A DNA stretch of 64,000 bases from positions 372,001-436,000 of the forward strand of contig CAWIBX010000003.1 of NCBI GenBank assembly GCA_963834405.1, given 5' to 3'. Under the pieces are notes generated by a model. The model was not told where the DNA came from. It saw only the letters and a program-made list of their open reading frames with translations, and made no database searches. Below, in pieces: positions 1 through 8,217 of this stretch (positions within the stretch are counted from its first letter, which is position 1; each line of letters starts with the position of its first letter). Source of the stretch: Bog-473 sp963834405 (lineage in GTDB: Bacteria; Actinomycetota; Acidimicrobiia; Acidimicrobiales; RAAP-2). The position numbers were made by a program, and so were the translations under genes.

Positions 1-438
1 TACGACCGCGCCTTCGACGGCCAGATCGCCAAAATCACCATCGCCACCGAACGCACCGTCACCTTCACGTCGGGCCGGGCGCCCATCCCGATCACGGTGC
101 TCAACGACGCCGCCTATCCGGTCACGGTCGTCATGACGCTGGCCAGCGACGAGTTCACGTTCCCCAACGGCAACACCCGCACCCTCACGCTGAACCGGCC
201 GACCACCTCGGTGCGCGTCGTGGCCCAGGCACGCTCCTCGGGCGGCCACCTGCCCATCGATGTCACCCTGCGCACACCCGACGGCCAGCTCCTGCTCGCC
301 CGCACCGAGCTGACGGTGCACTCGACCGCGATCTCGTTCGTCGGCGTGGCGCTGACCGTCCTCGCCGGCATCGTGCTGCTCGTGTGGTGGGCGCGCACGT
401 GGCGGCGCGCCAGGCGGGCCCGGCCCCGGGCGCACTGA
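1..438 (+). CDS. C-terminal end of DUF6049-family membrane protein (partial)
   Basis: The reading frame is open from the first base, so only the last 145 codons are present. The visible part is beta-rich and Thr/Val-rich (extracytoplasmic in style). It ends in one hydrophobic segment, from about AISFVGVALTVL to VWWA, followed by an Arg-rich cytoplasmic tail: a protein anchored by its C-terminus with the bulk outside. A large protein of this architecture (DUF6049, mycobacterial Rv3909) sits directly upstream of murJ in many actinobacteria, which is the arrangement here. The stop lies 2 nt before the likely murJ start, so the two are probably co-transcribed. The family has no firmly established function; a role linked to MurJ or cell-wall export is inference from position. 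Confidence 0.75.
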   Translation, partial: YDRAFDGQIAKITIATERTVTFTSGRAPIPITVLNDAAYPVTVVMTLASDEFTFPNGNTRTLTLNRPTTSVRVVAQARSSGGHLPIDVTLRTPDGQLLLARTELTVHSTAISFVGVALTVLAGIVLLVWWARTWRRARRARPRAH

Positions 439-440
439 CC

Positions 441-2189
441 GTGTCCGACCTGCCCCCCACCATCGTCATCTCGAGCACACCACAACCACTGCCCCCGCGC
501 CTGCCCACCCCCGGCGGTCCGGTCCGCAGCCGCGTCCTCCCCCTGCGCACCGCCGCCGCCTACGTCGCCGTCGGCACCGGCGTCTCCCGCCTCACGGGCC
601 TGCTGCGCATCGTCGCGCTCGCCTGGGCCCTCGGCCAAATCCGGCTCGCCGACTCGTACAACCTCGCCAACACTGCGCCCAACATGCTGTACGACTTCGT
701 CCTCGGCGGCGTCCTGGCCGCGACGTTCATCCCCGTCTTCGTGGACCGCCTGGCCAACAAGAGCGAGAAGGAGGCGTTCGAGTCGATCTCCGCCGTCGTG
801 TCCGTCTCGGTCGTCGTGCTCCTCGCCGCCACGGGAGCGGCCCTCGCGCTGGCGCCGCAGATCATCACCGCGCTCACCGCCCTCGATACGCACAGCCAGC
901 CCGCCCAGGTCCACCGCATCCTCCTCGAGCGCCAGGTGGCCACCACGTTCCTGCGCTGGTTCTCGATCCAGATCGCCGCCTACGGCCTGTTCGCCCTCGG
1001 CGCCGCCCTGCTCAACACCCGCCGCCGCTTCGTCGCCGTGGCCTGGGCCCCCATCGTCAACAACCTCGTCTGCATCGGCGTGCTCGTCTGGTTCGGGCTG
1101 TGGGCCGGCCACGGGGCCGATCTGGCCAGCGTCGAGGCCCACCGCACCCAGCTCGTCCTGCTCGGGCTCGGCACCTCGCTCGGGGTCGTCTTACAAGGTG
1201 TCGCCCTGATACCCAGCCTGCGCCAGGCCGACCTCGGCCTCCTGCGCTGGCGCTGGAACCCCCGCGACGACGCCCTCCACGCCGTCGCCCGCCTGGGCGG
1301 CTGGACCTTCGGCTTCGTCGCGGCCAACCAGCTCGCCCTCTTCGTCGTCACCGTGCTCGCCGGCACCGTCGCGGGCCCCGACCCGGTTTCGTCGTACACC
1401 TACGCCTACGCGTTCCTCCAGCTCCCCTACGGCATCGTGGCCGTCACGATCATGTCGGTTGTCACCCCGGATCTGGCCGAGAAGTGGTCAACGGGGCAGT
1501 TACCCAAATTCCTGCACCGAATGGCGACGGGTCTCCGCGCCGTGCTTGCCCTCATCGTTCCGGCGGCCGTGGGTCTGCTCCTGCTGGCCAAGCCGGCCGT
1601 CGCGCTGCTCCTGGGTAACGGGCACAGCTCGCCCGCGCAGACCGCGACCACCGGCGCCGCGCTGGCGATGTTCGCGCTCGGGCTGCCCGGGTTCTGCGCC
1701 TACCTCTACTTGGTGCGGGTGCTCCAGTCGATGCAGCGCACCCGCATCGCGTTCTACCTCTACCTCGTGGAGAACGCGATCAACGTCGTCCTCGCCGTGG
1801 CGCTGGTCGGGCCGCTGGGTGTGCGCGGCCTCGCGCTGTCGCTGTCCATCGCCTACACCATCGCGGCCGTCCTGGCCTTCGGCGTGTTCCGCCGTTGGTT
1901 CGGGACCATCGGCGATCCCGAGCTGTGGGCGCCGCTGTGGCGGGTCGTCATCGCCTCGGTCCCCATGGCCGTGGTCGTGCTGGTCGTCTCCAACGTGTCG
2001 GGCTCGACCAGCGTTCCCGGGCTCCTGGGGCGGGTCGTGGCCGCCGGCGTGTGCGGCGTCGTCACGTTCGGCGCCGTCGTGATCTGGCTCGGGCGCCGCG
2101 ACGAGGTCAGGCGGCGACGCCGGGCCGAGGCCGAGGAAGGGCCCCGCCTCGTCGCGTCGTCCTCCTCGCCGGTGCCGCCCCGCAGCTGA
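441..2189 (+). CDS. murJ: Lipid II flippase MurJ (MviN family)
   Basis: Polytopic membrane protein of about 582 residues with roughly 14 hydrophobic segments. It matches the MurJ/MviN fold: an early 'GVSRLTGLLRIVALAWALG' segment, then 'ANTAPNMLYDFVLGGVLAA', then 'VDRLANKSEKEAFESISAV'. MurJ moves lipid-linked peptidoglycan precursor across the cytoplasmic membrane. I prefer the GTG at 441, 2 nt after the upstream stop; an in-frame start at 384 would overlap the upstream gene by 55 nt. Upstream DUF6049 and downstream trxB, trxA and cwlM-like genes reproduce the mycobacterial Rv3909-Rv3915 order. The C-terminus is a short basic cytoplasmic tail; the pseudokinase and extracytoplasmic domain of mycobacterial MviN are absent, so regulation through FhaA would need a different contact. 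Confidence 0.93.
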   Translation: MSDLPPTIVISSTPQPLPPRLPTPGGPVRSRVLPLRTAAAYVAVGTGVSRLTGLLRIVALAWALGQIRLADSYNLANTAPNMLYDFVLGGVLAATFIPVFVDRLANKSEKEAFESISAVVSVSVVVLLAATGAALALAPQIITALTALDTHSQPAQVHRILLERQVATTFLRWFSIQIAAYGLFALGAALLNTRRRFVAVAWAPIVNNLVCIGVLVWFGLWAGHGADLASVEAHRTQLVLLGLGTSLGVVLQGVALIPSLRQADLGLLRWRWNPRDDALHAVARLGGWTFGFVAANQLALFVVTVLAGTVAGPDPVSSYTYAYAFLQLPYGIVAVTIMSVVTPDLAEKWSTGQLPKFLHRMATGLRAVLALIVPAAVGLLLLAKPAVALLLGNGHSSPAQTATTGAALAMFALGLPGFCAYLYLVRVLQSMQRTRIAFYLYLVENAINVVLAVALVGPLGVRGLALSLSIAYTIAAVLAFGVFRRWFGTIGDPELWAPLWRVVIASVPMAVVVLVVSNVSGSTSVPGLLGRVVAAGVCGVVTFGAVVIWLGRRDEVRRRRRAEAEEGPRLVASSSSPVPPRS

Positions 2190-2213
2190 CGGCGCGACCC
2201 GTGCTCGTGGCAG

Positions 2214-3074
2214 ATGGCAGACTTCCCCCCCATGCCCGGCGTCCACATCGTCACCGACAGCGCCTGCGACCTCACCGACGAGCTCGTCAAGGAGCACAAC
2301 GTCATCGTCGTCCCGCTGACCATCCGCTTCGGCACCGAGGAGCTCGAGGACCGGTGCCAGCTGACGCCGGCCGAGTTCTGGCAGCGATGCGCGGCCAGCA
2401 AGGAGCTGCCCGAGACTTCGGCGCCCTCCCCCGGCGCCTTCCAGGCCGCCTACCAGCAGGCCGTCGACGACGGGGCCGACGCCGTCCTCTGCCTGACCAT
2501 CTCGTCCAAGGTGTCGGGGACGTACGACTCGGCCCGGACCGCCGCCGAGAGCTTCACCGCCAAGCCGGTGCGCGTGGTCGACACCTTCTCGTTGACCATG
2601 GGCCAGGGCCTCCTCGTGATCGCCGCGGCCGAGGACGCCGCCGCCGGCATGGGCCTTGACGACCTCGTAGACGCGACCCGGGACCGCATCCCCCGCACGC
2701 GGATCTACGGGGTGATCGGGGGGCTCGAGCACCTGCAGCGGGGCGGGCGCATCGGGGGGGCCCGGGCGCTCGTCGGTTCGCTGTTGAACATCAAGCCGGT
2801 GATCCAGCTCAAGGACGGCGAGGTGGCCGAGGAGTCCAAGCAACGGACCCGGGCCAAGGCGCTGGCCTACCTGACGGCCAAGGTCGCCGCCGACGCGCCG
2901 GTCGAGCGCATCGCCGTCGCCGACGGCGCCTGCGACGACTTCGCCGACGTGCTGGCGAGGATCAAGGACATCGCCACCGAGCACCCGCTGTTGCCCGTGG
3001 ACCTCGGCCCGGTCGTGGGCACGCACGCCGGCCCGAACACCGTGGGCGTCTGCTACATCGTCCCGACCTCGTAA
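2214..3074 (+). CDS. DegV family fatty-acid-binding protein
   Basis: 286 residues with the DegV signature elements in order: 'VHIVTDSACDL' at the N-terminus, the TSxPSP loop ('ETSAPSPGAF', near residue 70), 'SSKVSGTYDSA' near 100, and a C-terminal 'GTHAGPNTVGV' glycine-rich loop. DegV proteins bind one fatty-acid chain; relatives called FakB present fatty acids to the kinase FakA. No fakA-like gene is visible here. ATG 2214 and ATG 2232 (MPGVHIV) are both possible starts; the second begins nearer the conserved strand. The gene occupies the place of sigM in the Mycobacterium tuberculosis order, so this is a local gene replacement or insertion. Confidence 0.88.
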   Translation: MADFPPMPGVHIVTDSACDLTDELVKEHNVIVVPLTIRFGTEELEDRCQLTPAEFWQRCAASKELPETSAPSPGAFQAAYQQAVDDGADAVLCLTISSKVSGTYDSARTAAESFTAKPVRVVDTFSLTMGQGLLVIAAAEDAAAGMGLDDLVDATRDRIPRTRIYGVIGGLEHLQRGGRIGGARALVGSLLNIKPVIQLKDGEVAEESKQRTRAKALAYLTAKVAADAPVERIAVADGACDDFADVLARIKDIATEHPLLPVDLGPVVGTHAGPNTVGVCYIVPTS

Positions 3075-3111
3075 AGACGAGGTCAGCGGGGCCGACAGGT
3101 AGTCTCTCGCC

Positions 3112-3414
3112 GTGGCCGAGAACGACCTTTCCGACGCATTGTCCGAGCGTGCCCTCGACACGGTCGACACCGTGGTCGCCACGGTCAACGACAAGGCCAT
3201 CCGGCCGGCCCTGGTGGCCGCCCGCAGCGTGGTGTTCGGCATCATCATCGCCGTGCTCGGCATCACCGTGGTGGTGCTGTTCTGCATCACCTTCATCCGG
3301 GTGAGCGTCATCGCCGGACACCGGGTCTGGGGCTCCTACATCGTGCTCGGCCTGATCTTCTTGGGGATCGGCGCCCTGCTCTACTCACGCCGCGGCCTGC
3401 CGCCCGACGCCTGA
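3112..3414 (+). CDS. Small two-span membrane protein, unknown function
   Basis: 100 residues from GTG 3112. An acidic, helical N-terminal 45 residues ('LSERALDTVDTVVATVND') precede two hydrophobic segments, about residues 41-67 and 77-92, separated by a short basic loop, and a short tail. This gives a two-pass inner-membrane protein with both ends probably cytoplasmic. It lies 37 nt after degV and 12 nt before trxB, so it is likely part of that operon. I do not recognise a named family. Codon use and third-position GC match the neighbours, which supports it as a real gene. Confidence 0.65.
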   Translation: MAENDLSDALSERALDTVDTVVATVNDKAIRPALVAARSVVFGIIIAVLGITVVVLFCITFIRVSVIAGHRVWGSYIVLGLIFLGIGALLYSRRGLPPDA

Positions 3415-3426
3415 CCCCCGACGTCC

Positions 3427-4395
3427 ATGTCCGAACCAGAGCGCCGCATGGTCGTCATCGTCGGCAGCGGGCCCGCGGGCCTGACCGCCGCCCTCTACAC
3501 CGCGCGGGCCCAGCTCCAGCCGCTGGTCATAGAGGGCGAGCCCTCCTCCACGGGCGACCAGCCCGGCGGCCAGCTCATGATCACGACCGACGTCGAGAAC
3601 TATCCGGGGTTCGTAGACGGGGTCATGGGCCCCGACCTCATGGGCATGATGCGCGCCCAGGCCCAACGCTTCGACGCCGAGCTCCGCACCGCCAAGGTCT
3701 CCCGGGTTGACCTCACGCCCTGGCCCTTCGAGGTGTGGGTCGGCGATCCCGAGGCCGAGGAGCCCACGGTCCTCGCCGACACGCTGATCGTCGCGACCGG
3801 CGCCCGCGCCCTCATGCTCGGCGTCCCCAACGAGACGCGCCTCGTCGGCTACGGCGTCTCGACGTGCGCGACGTGCGACGGCTTCTTCTTCCGGGGCCAG
3901 CACATCGCCGTCGTCGGCGGCGGCGACTCCGCCATGGAGGAGGCGCTCTTCTTGACCCGGTTCGCCGACAAGGTCACGGTCCTGCACCGGCGCGACGAGC
4001 TGCGGGCCTCCAAGATCATGCGGGAGCGCGCCTTCACCAACCCCAAGATCGAGTTCCGCTGGAACTCCGTGGTGATCGACGTCTGCGGCGACACCAAGGT
4101 CAGCGGGATCAACCTCCGGGACACCGTCACCGGCGGGACATCCACGCTCGACATCTCGGGATTGTTCGTCGCCATCGGCCACGAGCCCAACAGTTCTCTC
4201 CTGAAAGGCCAGGTAGAGCTGGAGGACAATGGCTACGTGAAGACGTTCGACGGCACGACCCGGACCAGCGTCGACGGCGTCTTCGCCTGCGGGGACGTCC
4301 AGGACGACTACTACCGCCAGGCCGTCACGGCCGCCGGTTCGGGCTGCATGGCCGCCATGGACGCCGAGCGCTGGCTCGAGATGCGGGGCGAGTAG
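3427..4395 (+). CDS. trxB: Thioredoxin reductase
   Basis: 322 residues, the usual length for low-molecular-weight thioredoxin reductase. The FAD-binding 'GSGPAGLTAALY' is at residue 13. The redox-active CxxC is 'CATC' at residues 147-150, followed by 'DGFFF'. The NADPH-binding 'GGGDSAMEEALFL' follows, and the C-terminal FAD motif is 'GVFACGDVQDDYYRQAV'. It uses NADPH to reduce the thioredoxin encoded 66 nt downstream. The ATG at 3427 is 12 nt after the preceding stop. The trxB-trxA-cwlM order is that of mycobacteria. A confident assignment with all cofactor motifs intact. Confidence 0.97.
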   Translation: MSEPERRMVVIVGSGPAGLTAALYTARAQLQPLVIEGEPSSTGDQPGGQLMITTDVENYPGFVDGVMGPDLMGMMRAQAQRFDAELRTAKVSRVDLTPWPFEVWVGDPEAEEPTVLADTLIVATGARALMLGVPNETRLVGYGVSTCATCDGFFFRGQHIAVVGGGDSAMEEALFLTRFADKVTVLHRRDELRASKIMRERAFTNPKIEFRWNSVVIDVCGDTKVSGINLRDTVTGGTSTLDISGLFVAIGHEPNSSLLKGQVELEDNGYVKTFDGTTRTSVDGVFACGDVQDDYYRQAVTAAGSGCMAAMDAERWLEMRGE

Positions 4396-4461
4396 CCGAA
4401 CGCCGACGTCGGGGAACAAGTCCGCCCACCGGGCTGTTGGACCACGTGAGAAGGAGATGCG

Positions 4462-4788
4462 ATGAGCGAGAAGATTGTGACCCTGACCGACGCTACGTTT
4501 GACGAGCATGTCAAGGCTTCGGACGTCCCCGTCCTGGTGGACTTCTGGGCCGAGTGGTGTGGCCCGTGCAAGATGATCACCCCGATCCTCGAGGAGATCG
4601 CCGAGGAGCACGAGGGCAAGATCCAGATCGCCAAGCTCAACGTGGACGACAGCCTCGACGTGAGCCGCCGCTTCGAGGTCCTGAGCATCCCGACGCTGAT
4701 CCTGTTCAAGGACGGCGAGGCGCAAGTACGCTTGATCGGGGCGAAGCCCAAGGGCGCCCTGCTCGAGGAGCTCTCGGCCTACCTCTGA
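4462..4788 (+). CDS. trxA: Thioredoxin
   Basis: 108 residues with the canonical active site WCGPCK at residues 32-37 and the cis-proline loop 'SIPTLILF'. It is a cytoplasmic protein disulfide reductase recycled by the trxB product encoded immediately upstream. ATG 4462 is preceded by the strong ribosome-binding site GAGAAGGAG at 4448-4456. The stop codon overlaps the most plausible start of the next gene, so trxA and the cwlM-like gene look translationally coupled. Confidence 0.97.
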   Translation: MSEKIVTLTDATFDEHVKASDVPVLVDFWAEWCGPCKMITPILEEIAEEHEGKIQIAKLNVDDSLDVSRRFEVLSIPTLILFKDGEAQVRLIGAKPKGALLEELSAYL

Positions 4789-5780
4789 GCCTGAGCCTCC
4801 CGCTCCCCCTCCCTCTCGCTGACGGCGACCGCGGGGAGGCCGTCTCCGACGTCCAGCACCGCCTGACCGCGGTCCTCCCCGGCGTACCCGTGGACGCCGA
4901 CGGCATTTTCGGGCCGGCGACGCGGGCGGCCGTCGAGGCCTTCCAGCGCCTGCGCGGCCTCCGTGTCGACGGGGTGTGCGGACAGCAGACGTGGAACACC
5001 CTGGTCGAGGCCGGTTTTCGGGTGGGCGACCGCTTCTTGTACCGCCGGACTCCCATGCTGCGCGGCGACGACGTCGCGGACCTCCAACAGCGCCTCTGCA
5101 CGCTCGGGTTCGACACGGGCCGCGTTGACGGCATCTTCGGCGACGACACGACCCGTGCCCTGGCCGAGTTCCAGCGCAACGCCGGCCTGCCCATCGACGG
5201 CATCGTCGGGGGCGCCACGCTGCGCGAGCTGCTGCGCCTCGAGAGCCGTCACGACGAGCCCGAACTGGTCTCCGCGGTGCGCGCCCGGGCCGCGCTGCGC
5301 GACGCGCCGCCGTCGTTGATCGGCCGGCACGTGGCGGTCGGCGAGAGCGGGGGCCTGGGCAGCGTGACCGGCGCCTTGCGGCGCCGGCTCGTCCTGGGCG
5401 GCACCCGCGTCACCGAACTGCACCACCCCGACGACTCGACGCAGGCGCGCGAAGCCAATGAGCTCGGCGTCGACGTGTTCGTCGGGCTGCGCCTCGACCC
5501 CTCGGCCGCCTCCTGTCAGACCGCGTTCTGGGCCGGACGGCACGACGAGTCACCCGGCGGCCGGCGCCTGGCCGAGCTGGTGCAGCGGGCCGTGCCCGAG
5601 GCCCTCGGGCTGAGCGACGCCGGGGTGCACGGCATGTCGATCCCCTTGCTGCGCGAGACGCGGATGCCGACGGTCCTGATCGAGCTCGGGCCCGCCAGCG
5701 CGGTGGTGGAGCGGGCCCCGTCCCTGGCGGCCGCCCTCTCCGGCGCCCTGGGCCGCTGGGCCGACGCCTCCTGGGACTGA
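4785..5780 (+). CDS. cwlM: CwlM-like peptidoglycan-binding pseudo-amidase
   Basis: Two N-terminal PG_binding_1 repeats ('ADGIFGPATRAAVEAFQ' and 'VDGIFGDDTTRALAEFQ') are followed by an Amidase_3-like domain, about 331 residues in all. In active amidases zinc is held by His (DPGHGG), Glu and His (SxHAN). Here the first site reads 'VAVGESGG' and the third 'VGLRLDPSA', while the last Glu ('VLIELG') is kept, so hydrolysis looks lost. Mycobacterial CwlM, in the same position after trxB-trxA, is a non-hydrolytic regulator phosphorylated by PknB. There is no signal peptide, which fits a cytoplasmic regulator. The start is unsettled: no ATG or GTG precedes the first repeat after trxA, leaving CTG 4785 or 4791 (overlapping or coupled to the trxA stop); GTG 4886 would cut the first repeat. 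The Leu/Pro/Ser stretch at the N-terminus comes from a simple CTCCC-type repeat. Confidence 0.8.
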   Translation: MSLSLPLPLPLADGDRGEAVSDVQHRLTAVLPGVPVDADGIFGPATRAAVEAFQRLRGLRVDGVCGQQTWNTLVEAGFRVGDRFLYRRTPMLRGDDVADLQQRLCTLGFDTGRVDGIFGDDTTRALAEFQRNAGLPIDGIVGGATLRELLRLESRHDEPELVSAVRARAALRDAPPSLIGRHVAVGESGGLGSVTGALRRRLVLGGTRVTELHHPDDSTQAREANELGVDVFVGLRLDPSAASCQTAFWAGRHDESPGGRRLAELVQRAVPEALGLSDAGVHGMSIPLLRETRMPTVLIELGPASAVVERAPSLAAALSGALGRWADASWD

Positions 5781-5793
5781 TTACCGGTAATCA
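5778..5793. terminator. Perfect 16-bp palindrome between convergent genes
   Basis: TGATTACCGGTAATCA is self-complementary. It overlaps the stop codon of the cwlM-like gene, with outer arms GGACT/AGTCC after a 2-nt bulge. It lies between a plus-strand and a minus-strand gene, so a bidirectional stem terminator is the simplest reading. There is no U-tract, so an operator-type protein site is the alternative. Confidence 0.45.
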
Positions 5794-5859
5794 AAGTCCT
5801 GGTCAGAGCGCGGGCGACAGTTACGCGATCAAGCTTTCCTGCTCGTGAACGAGGTGACA

Positions 5860-5888
5860 ATCCACAACATCATGCACAGGTTGTGGAT
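5860..5888. other. Inverted pair of DnaA-box-like sites downstream of parB
   Basis: ATCCACAAC (5860-5868) and GTTGTGGAT (5880-5888) form a perfect 9-bp inverted repeat around an 11-nt spacer. Each arm keeps the ATCCACA core of the DnaA box TTATCCACA (two outer positions differ). The site is AT-richer than its surroundings. It could bind DnaA or fold as a terminator hairpin for parB. Confidence 0.4.
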
Positions 5889-5920
5889 GAAGCTGAACCG
5901 CCTCTTGACGGTTGTGTGAA

Positions 5921-6868
5921 CTACGCGACGCCTCCATCACCGACCATGGCCCGGTAGATGCGCTCGAGGTCCTCGAGGGTCGCGAACTCGACCACCAGTC
6001 TTCCCCTCCGGTTCTGGATGTCGACCTTGACCCGGGTGTTCAGGTAGGTCGAGAGCAGCTCCTCGAGCTCGAGCACACCGGGCTCCGGCAGCTTGCGGGG
6101 GGCGCCTTTACGGGTCCCGGCGTCGGTAGTACTAGAAGTCGTACCCCGGGCCGGGCGTTCTTCCGCCTCCGGCATCGGCGGCACGACCCGGAGCTCGGTG
6201 ACTCCGCTGCGCACCAGGTCTTCGACCGCCCTGACCGTCAACCCTTCATCGACGATGCGGTCGACCAGCTTCTCCTGGAGCGCCCGGTCGGGCGTCCCGA
6301 GCAGCGCCCTGGCATGTCCGGCCGAGATGCTGCCCTCGGCCAGCGCGCGCTGGGCCCCGGCCGGCAGCTGTAGCAGCCGGAGTGTGTTGGTCACGGTGGC
6401 CCGGCCCTTGCCCACCCGGTTGGCCACCTGCTCGTGGGTGAGGCCGAACTCGTCGATCAGCTGTTGGTAGGCGGCTGCCTCCTCCAGGGCGTTGAGGTCC
6501 TCGCGGTGGAGGTTCTCGACCAACGCCTTCTCCAGGCTGGCGACGTCGTTGGCGGTCTGTACCAGCGCGGGGATGGTCTGGAGTCCGGCCCGCCGGGCCG
6601 CCCGCCACCGCCGCTCCCCCGCGATGAGCTCGTAGCTCTCCGACTCCGTGTCGAGCTGGCGCACCAGGACCGGCTGGAGGAGCCCCACAGCCCGGATGGA
6701 GGCCGCCAGCGCGCTCATGCTCTCCTCGTCGAAGTGACTCCGCGGTTGGAAGACGTTGGGCCGGATGTGGGAGATGGGGATCTCCCGTAGGAGCGAGTCG
6801 GCCTCTCCGGTCGCCTCGCTCGGTATGAGGGCGCTCAGCCCCTTACCGAGTCCGCTGCGGCGCGCCAT
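5921..6868 (-). CDS. parB: Chromosome partitioning protein ParB
   Basis: 315 residues. It starts with 'MARRSGLGKGLSALIP', typical of chromosomal ParB, followed by 'PNVFQPRSHFDEE', the CTP-binding 'AGERRWRAARRAG' box, a helix-turn-helix 'LTHEQVANRVGKGRATVTN', and a C-terminal dimerisation region. ParB loads at parS, hydrolyses CTP and spreads to build the partition complex. The start overlaps the end of parA by 26 nt, so the two are one operon. Two parS-like sites lie upstream of parA. Confidence 0.96.
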   Translation of the reverse strand: MARRSGLGKGLSALIPSEATGEADSLLREIPISHIRPNVFQPRSHFDEESMSALAASIRAVGLLQPVLVRQLDTESESYELIAGERRWRAARRAGLQTIPALVQTANDVASLEKALVENLHREDLNALEEAAAYQQLIDEFGLTHEQVANRVGKGRATVTNTLRLLQLPAGAQRALAEGSISAGHARALLGTPDRALQEKLVDRIVDEGLTVRAVEDLVRSGVTELRVVPPMPEAEERPARGTTSSTTDAGTRKGAPRKLPEPGVLELEELLSTYLNTRVKVDIQNRRGRLVVEFATLEDLERIYRAMVGDGGVA

Positions 6869-8069
6869 TGCTCACCTCCTTGGCCAGCTCGCGGTAGGCC
6901 ACGGCCCCCCGCGAGGCGGGATCGAACACTGTGATCGGCTGCCCGAACGAGGGGGCCTCCGACAGCCGGACCGTGCGGGGGATCACCACCTTGCACACCC
7001 GCTCGGCGAAGTGCTCCCGGACTTCGTTGGCCACGTCGACGGAGAGCCGGGTGCGGGCGTCGTACATGGTGAGCACGATCGTCGTGACTTCCAGGTCCTC
7101 GTTGAGGTTGGCCGAGACCAGATTGACATTGCGCAGGAGCTGACTCAGGCCCTCGAGGGCGTAGTACTCGCACTGGATCGGAACCATGACTTCTTCGGCG
7201 GCCGCCAGACCGTTCACGGTGATGAGCCCGAGCGAAGGGGGGCAGTCGATCAGGACGAAGTCGAAGTCGTCGACGATCGTGTCGATGGCCTTCTTGAGTT
7301 TGAGCTCCCGGCTGAACGCGGGCACCAGCTCGATCTCTATGCCGGCCAGGTCGATGGTCGCCGGGGCGACGAAGAGGTTCTTGACACTCGTGGGCTCTAT
7401 GCAGTCCTCGAGCGGCTGCTCCCGCATGATCACGTCGTACATGGAGAACTCGAAGTTGCGGGCCTCGACACCCAGCCCCGTCGTGGCGTTCCCCTGGGGG
7501 TCCAGGTCGACCACGAGGACCCGGTAGCCCTCCTCGGCCAGGGCGGCGCCGAGGTTCACGGTGGTGGTGGTCTTGCCCACGCCGCCCTTCTGGTTGGCGA
7601 TGGCGATCACCCGGGGGAGATCGCGGGTGGCCGGACGGTCCCCGTTGAGGAGCTGCTCGGTGTCCTCCCCGATGCTCGGTTTCCGCATCTGGGTGACCTT
7701 GCCGGGGGCCTCCGCGGCCGTGGCGGGAACCTCGGGTTGGGTCTTCGTCGCCTGCCTCATTATCTCCGCCTGGGGCTCCTCGGGCGCTGTCGGGGTCTCA
7801 GTCGAACTTACTTGCTCGGACGCCGCGGCCGGCTCATCGGCACGTCCGGCACCCGGGACCTGCGCCGTCTCGGCCGCGGGCAGGGGAGCGGTTTCAGGGG
7901 CAGACTCCGAAGGTTCGGCGATCATGTGCTTGACGGGATCGATGGAGGTGGGGCCGCCGTTGGCCTGGCCCTCGGGGGCAGCGGTCTGGACAGTCGCGGG
8001 TGCTGGAGCGCGGGCAGCGCTTGGAGCGGGGGGAGCGGCGACTTCCTTGTCCTTGCGCCGGATCCGCAT
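6843..8069 (-). CDS. parA: Chromosome partitioning ATPase ParA (Soj)
   Basis: The core from about residue 153 is a ParA/Soj ATPase: deviant Walker A 'NQKGGVGKTTTTVNL', 'DLDPQGNATTGLG', and 'DFVLIDCPPSLGL'. It drives segregation of ParB-parS complexes. As drawn the protein is 408 residues, with about 150 N-terminal residues rich in Ala, Pro, Glu and Thr and no recognisable fold; chromosomal ParA is usually 250-320 residues. Internal Met codons ('MRQATKTQ', 'MRKPSIGEDTEQL') are alternative starts, so the length of the tail is uncertain. The low-complexity tail keeps its frame open over 450 nt, which favours real translation. Confidence 0.93.
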   Translation of the reverse strand: MRIRRKDKEVAAPPAPSAARAPAPATVQTAAPEGQANGGPTSIDPVKHMIAEPSESAPETAPLPAAETAQVPGAGRADEPAAASEQVSSTETPTAPEEPQAEIMRQATKTQPEVPATAAEAPGKVTQMRKPSIGEDTEQLLNGDRPATRDLPRVIAIANQKGGVGKTTTTVNLGAALAEEGYRVLVVDLDPQGNATTGLGVEARNFEFSMYDVIMREQPLEDCIEPTSVKNLFVAPATIDLAGIEIELVPAFSRELKLKKAIDTIVDDFDFVLIDCPPSLGLITVNGLAAAEEVMVPIQCEYYALEGLSQLLRNVNLVSANLNEDLEVTTIVLTMYDARTRLSVDVANEVREHFAERVCKVVIPRTVRLSEAPSFGQPITVFDPASRGAVAYRELAKEVSNGAPQRTR

Positions 8070-8145
8070 CAGGCAGATTCTCCGAGTCCGCGAGGCACGG
8101 CGCCTATCCTGGCGTGCCGCAAGTCGAAGGTCAAGACTTCAGGGC

Positions 8146-8161
8146 TGTTCCACGTGAAACC
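8146..8161 (+). other. parS: parS site 1
   Basis: TGTTCCACGTGAAACC matches the parS consensus TGTTTCACGTGAAACA at 14 of 16 positions and its 14-bp core at 13 of 14. It lies 77 nt upstream of the parA start, the usual place for an origin-proximal ParB loading site. Confidence 0.9.
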
Positions 8162-8217
8162 CTAGGACGGCGGTCCCGGCAAGGGCCCCCCAAGCGCCGC
8201 CGCGGTGAGGGCCCGGA

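Noticed and set aside
1500..3311. A 603-codon frame antisense to murJ and degV
   Set aside because: Shadow; His/Asp/Arg/Gly-rich without recognisable features.
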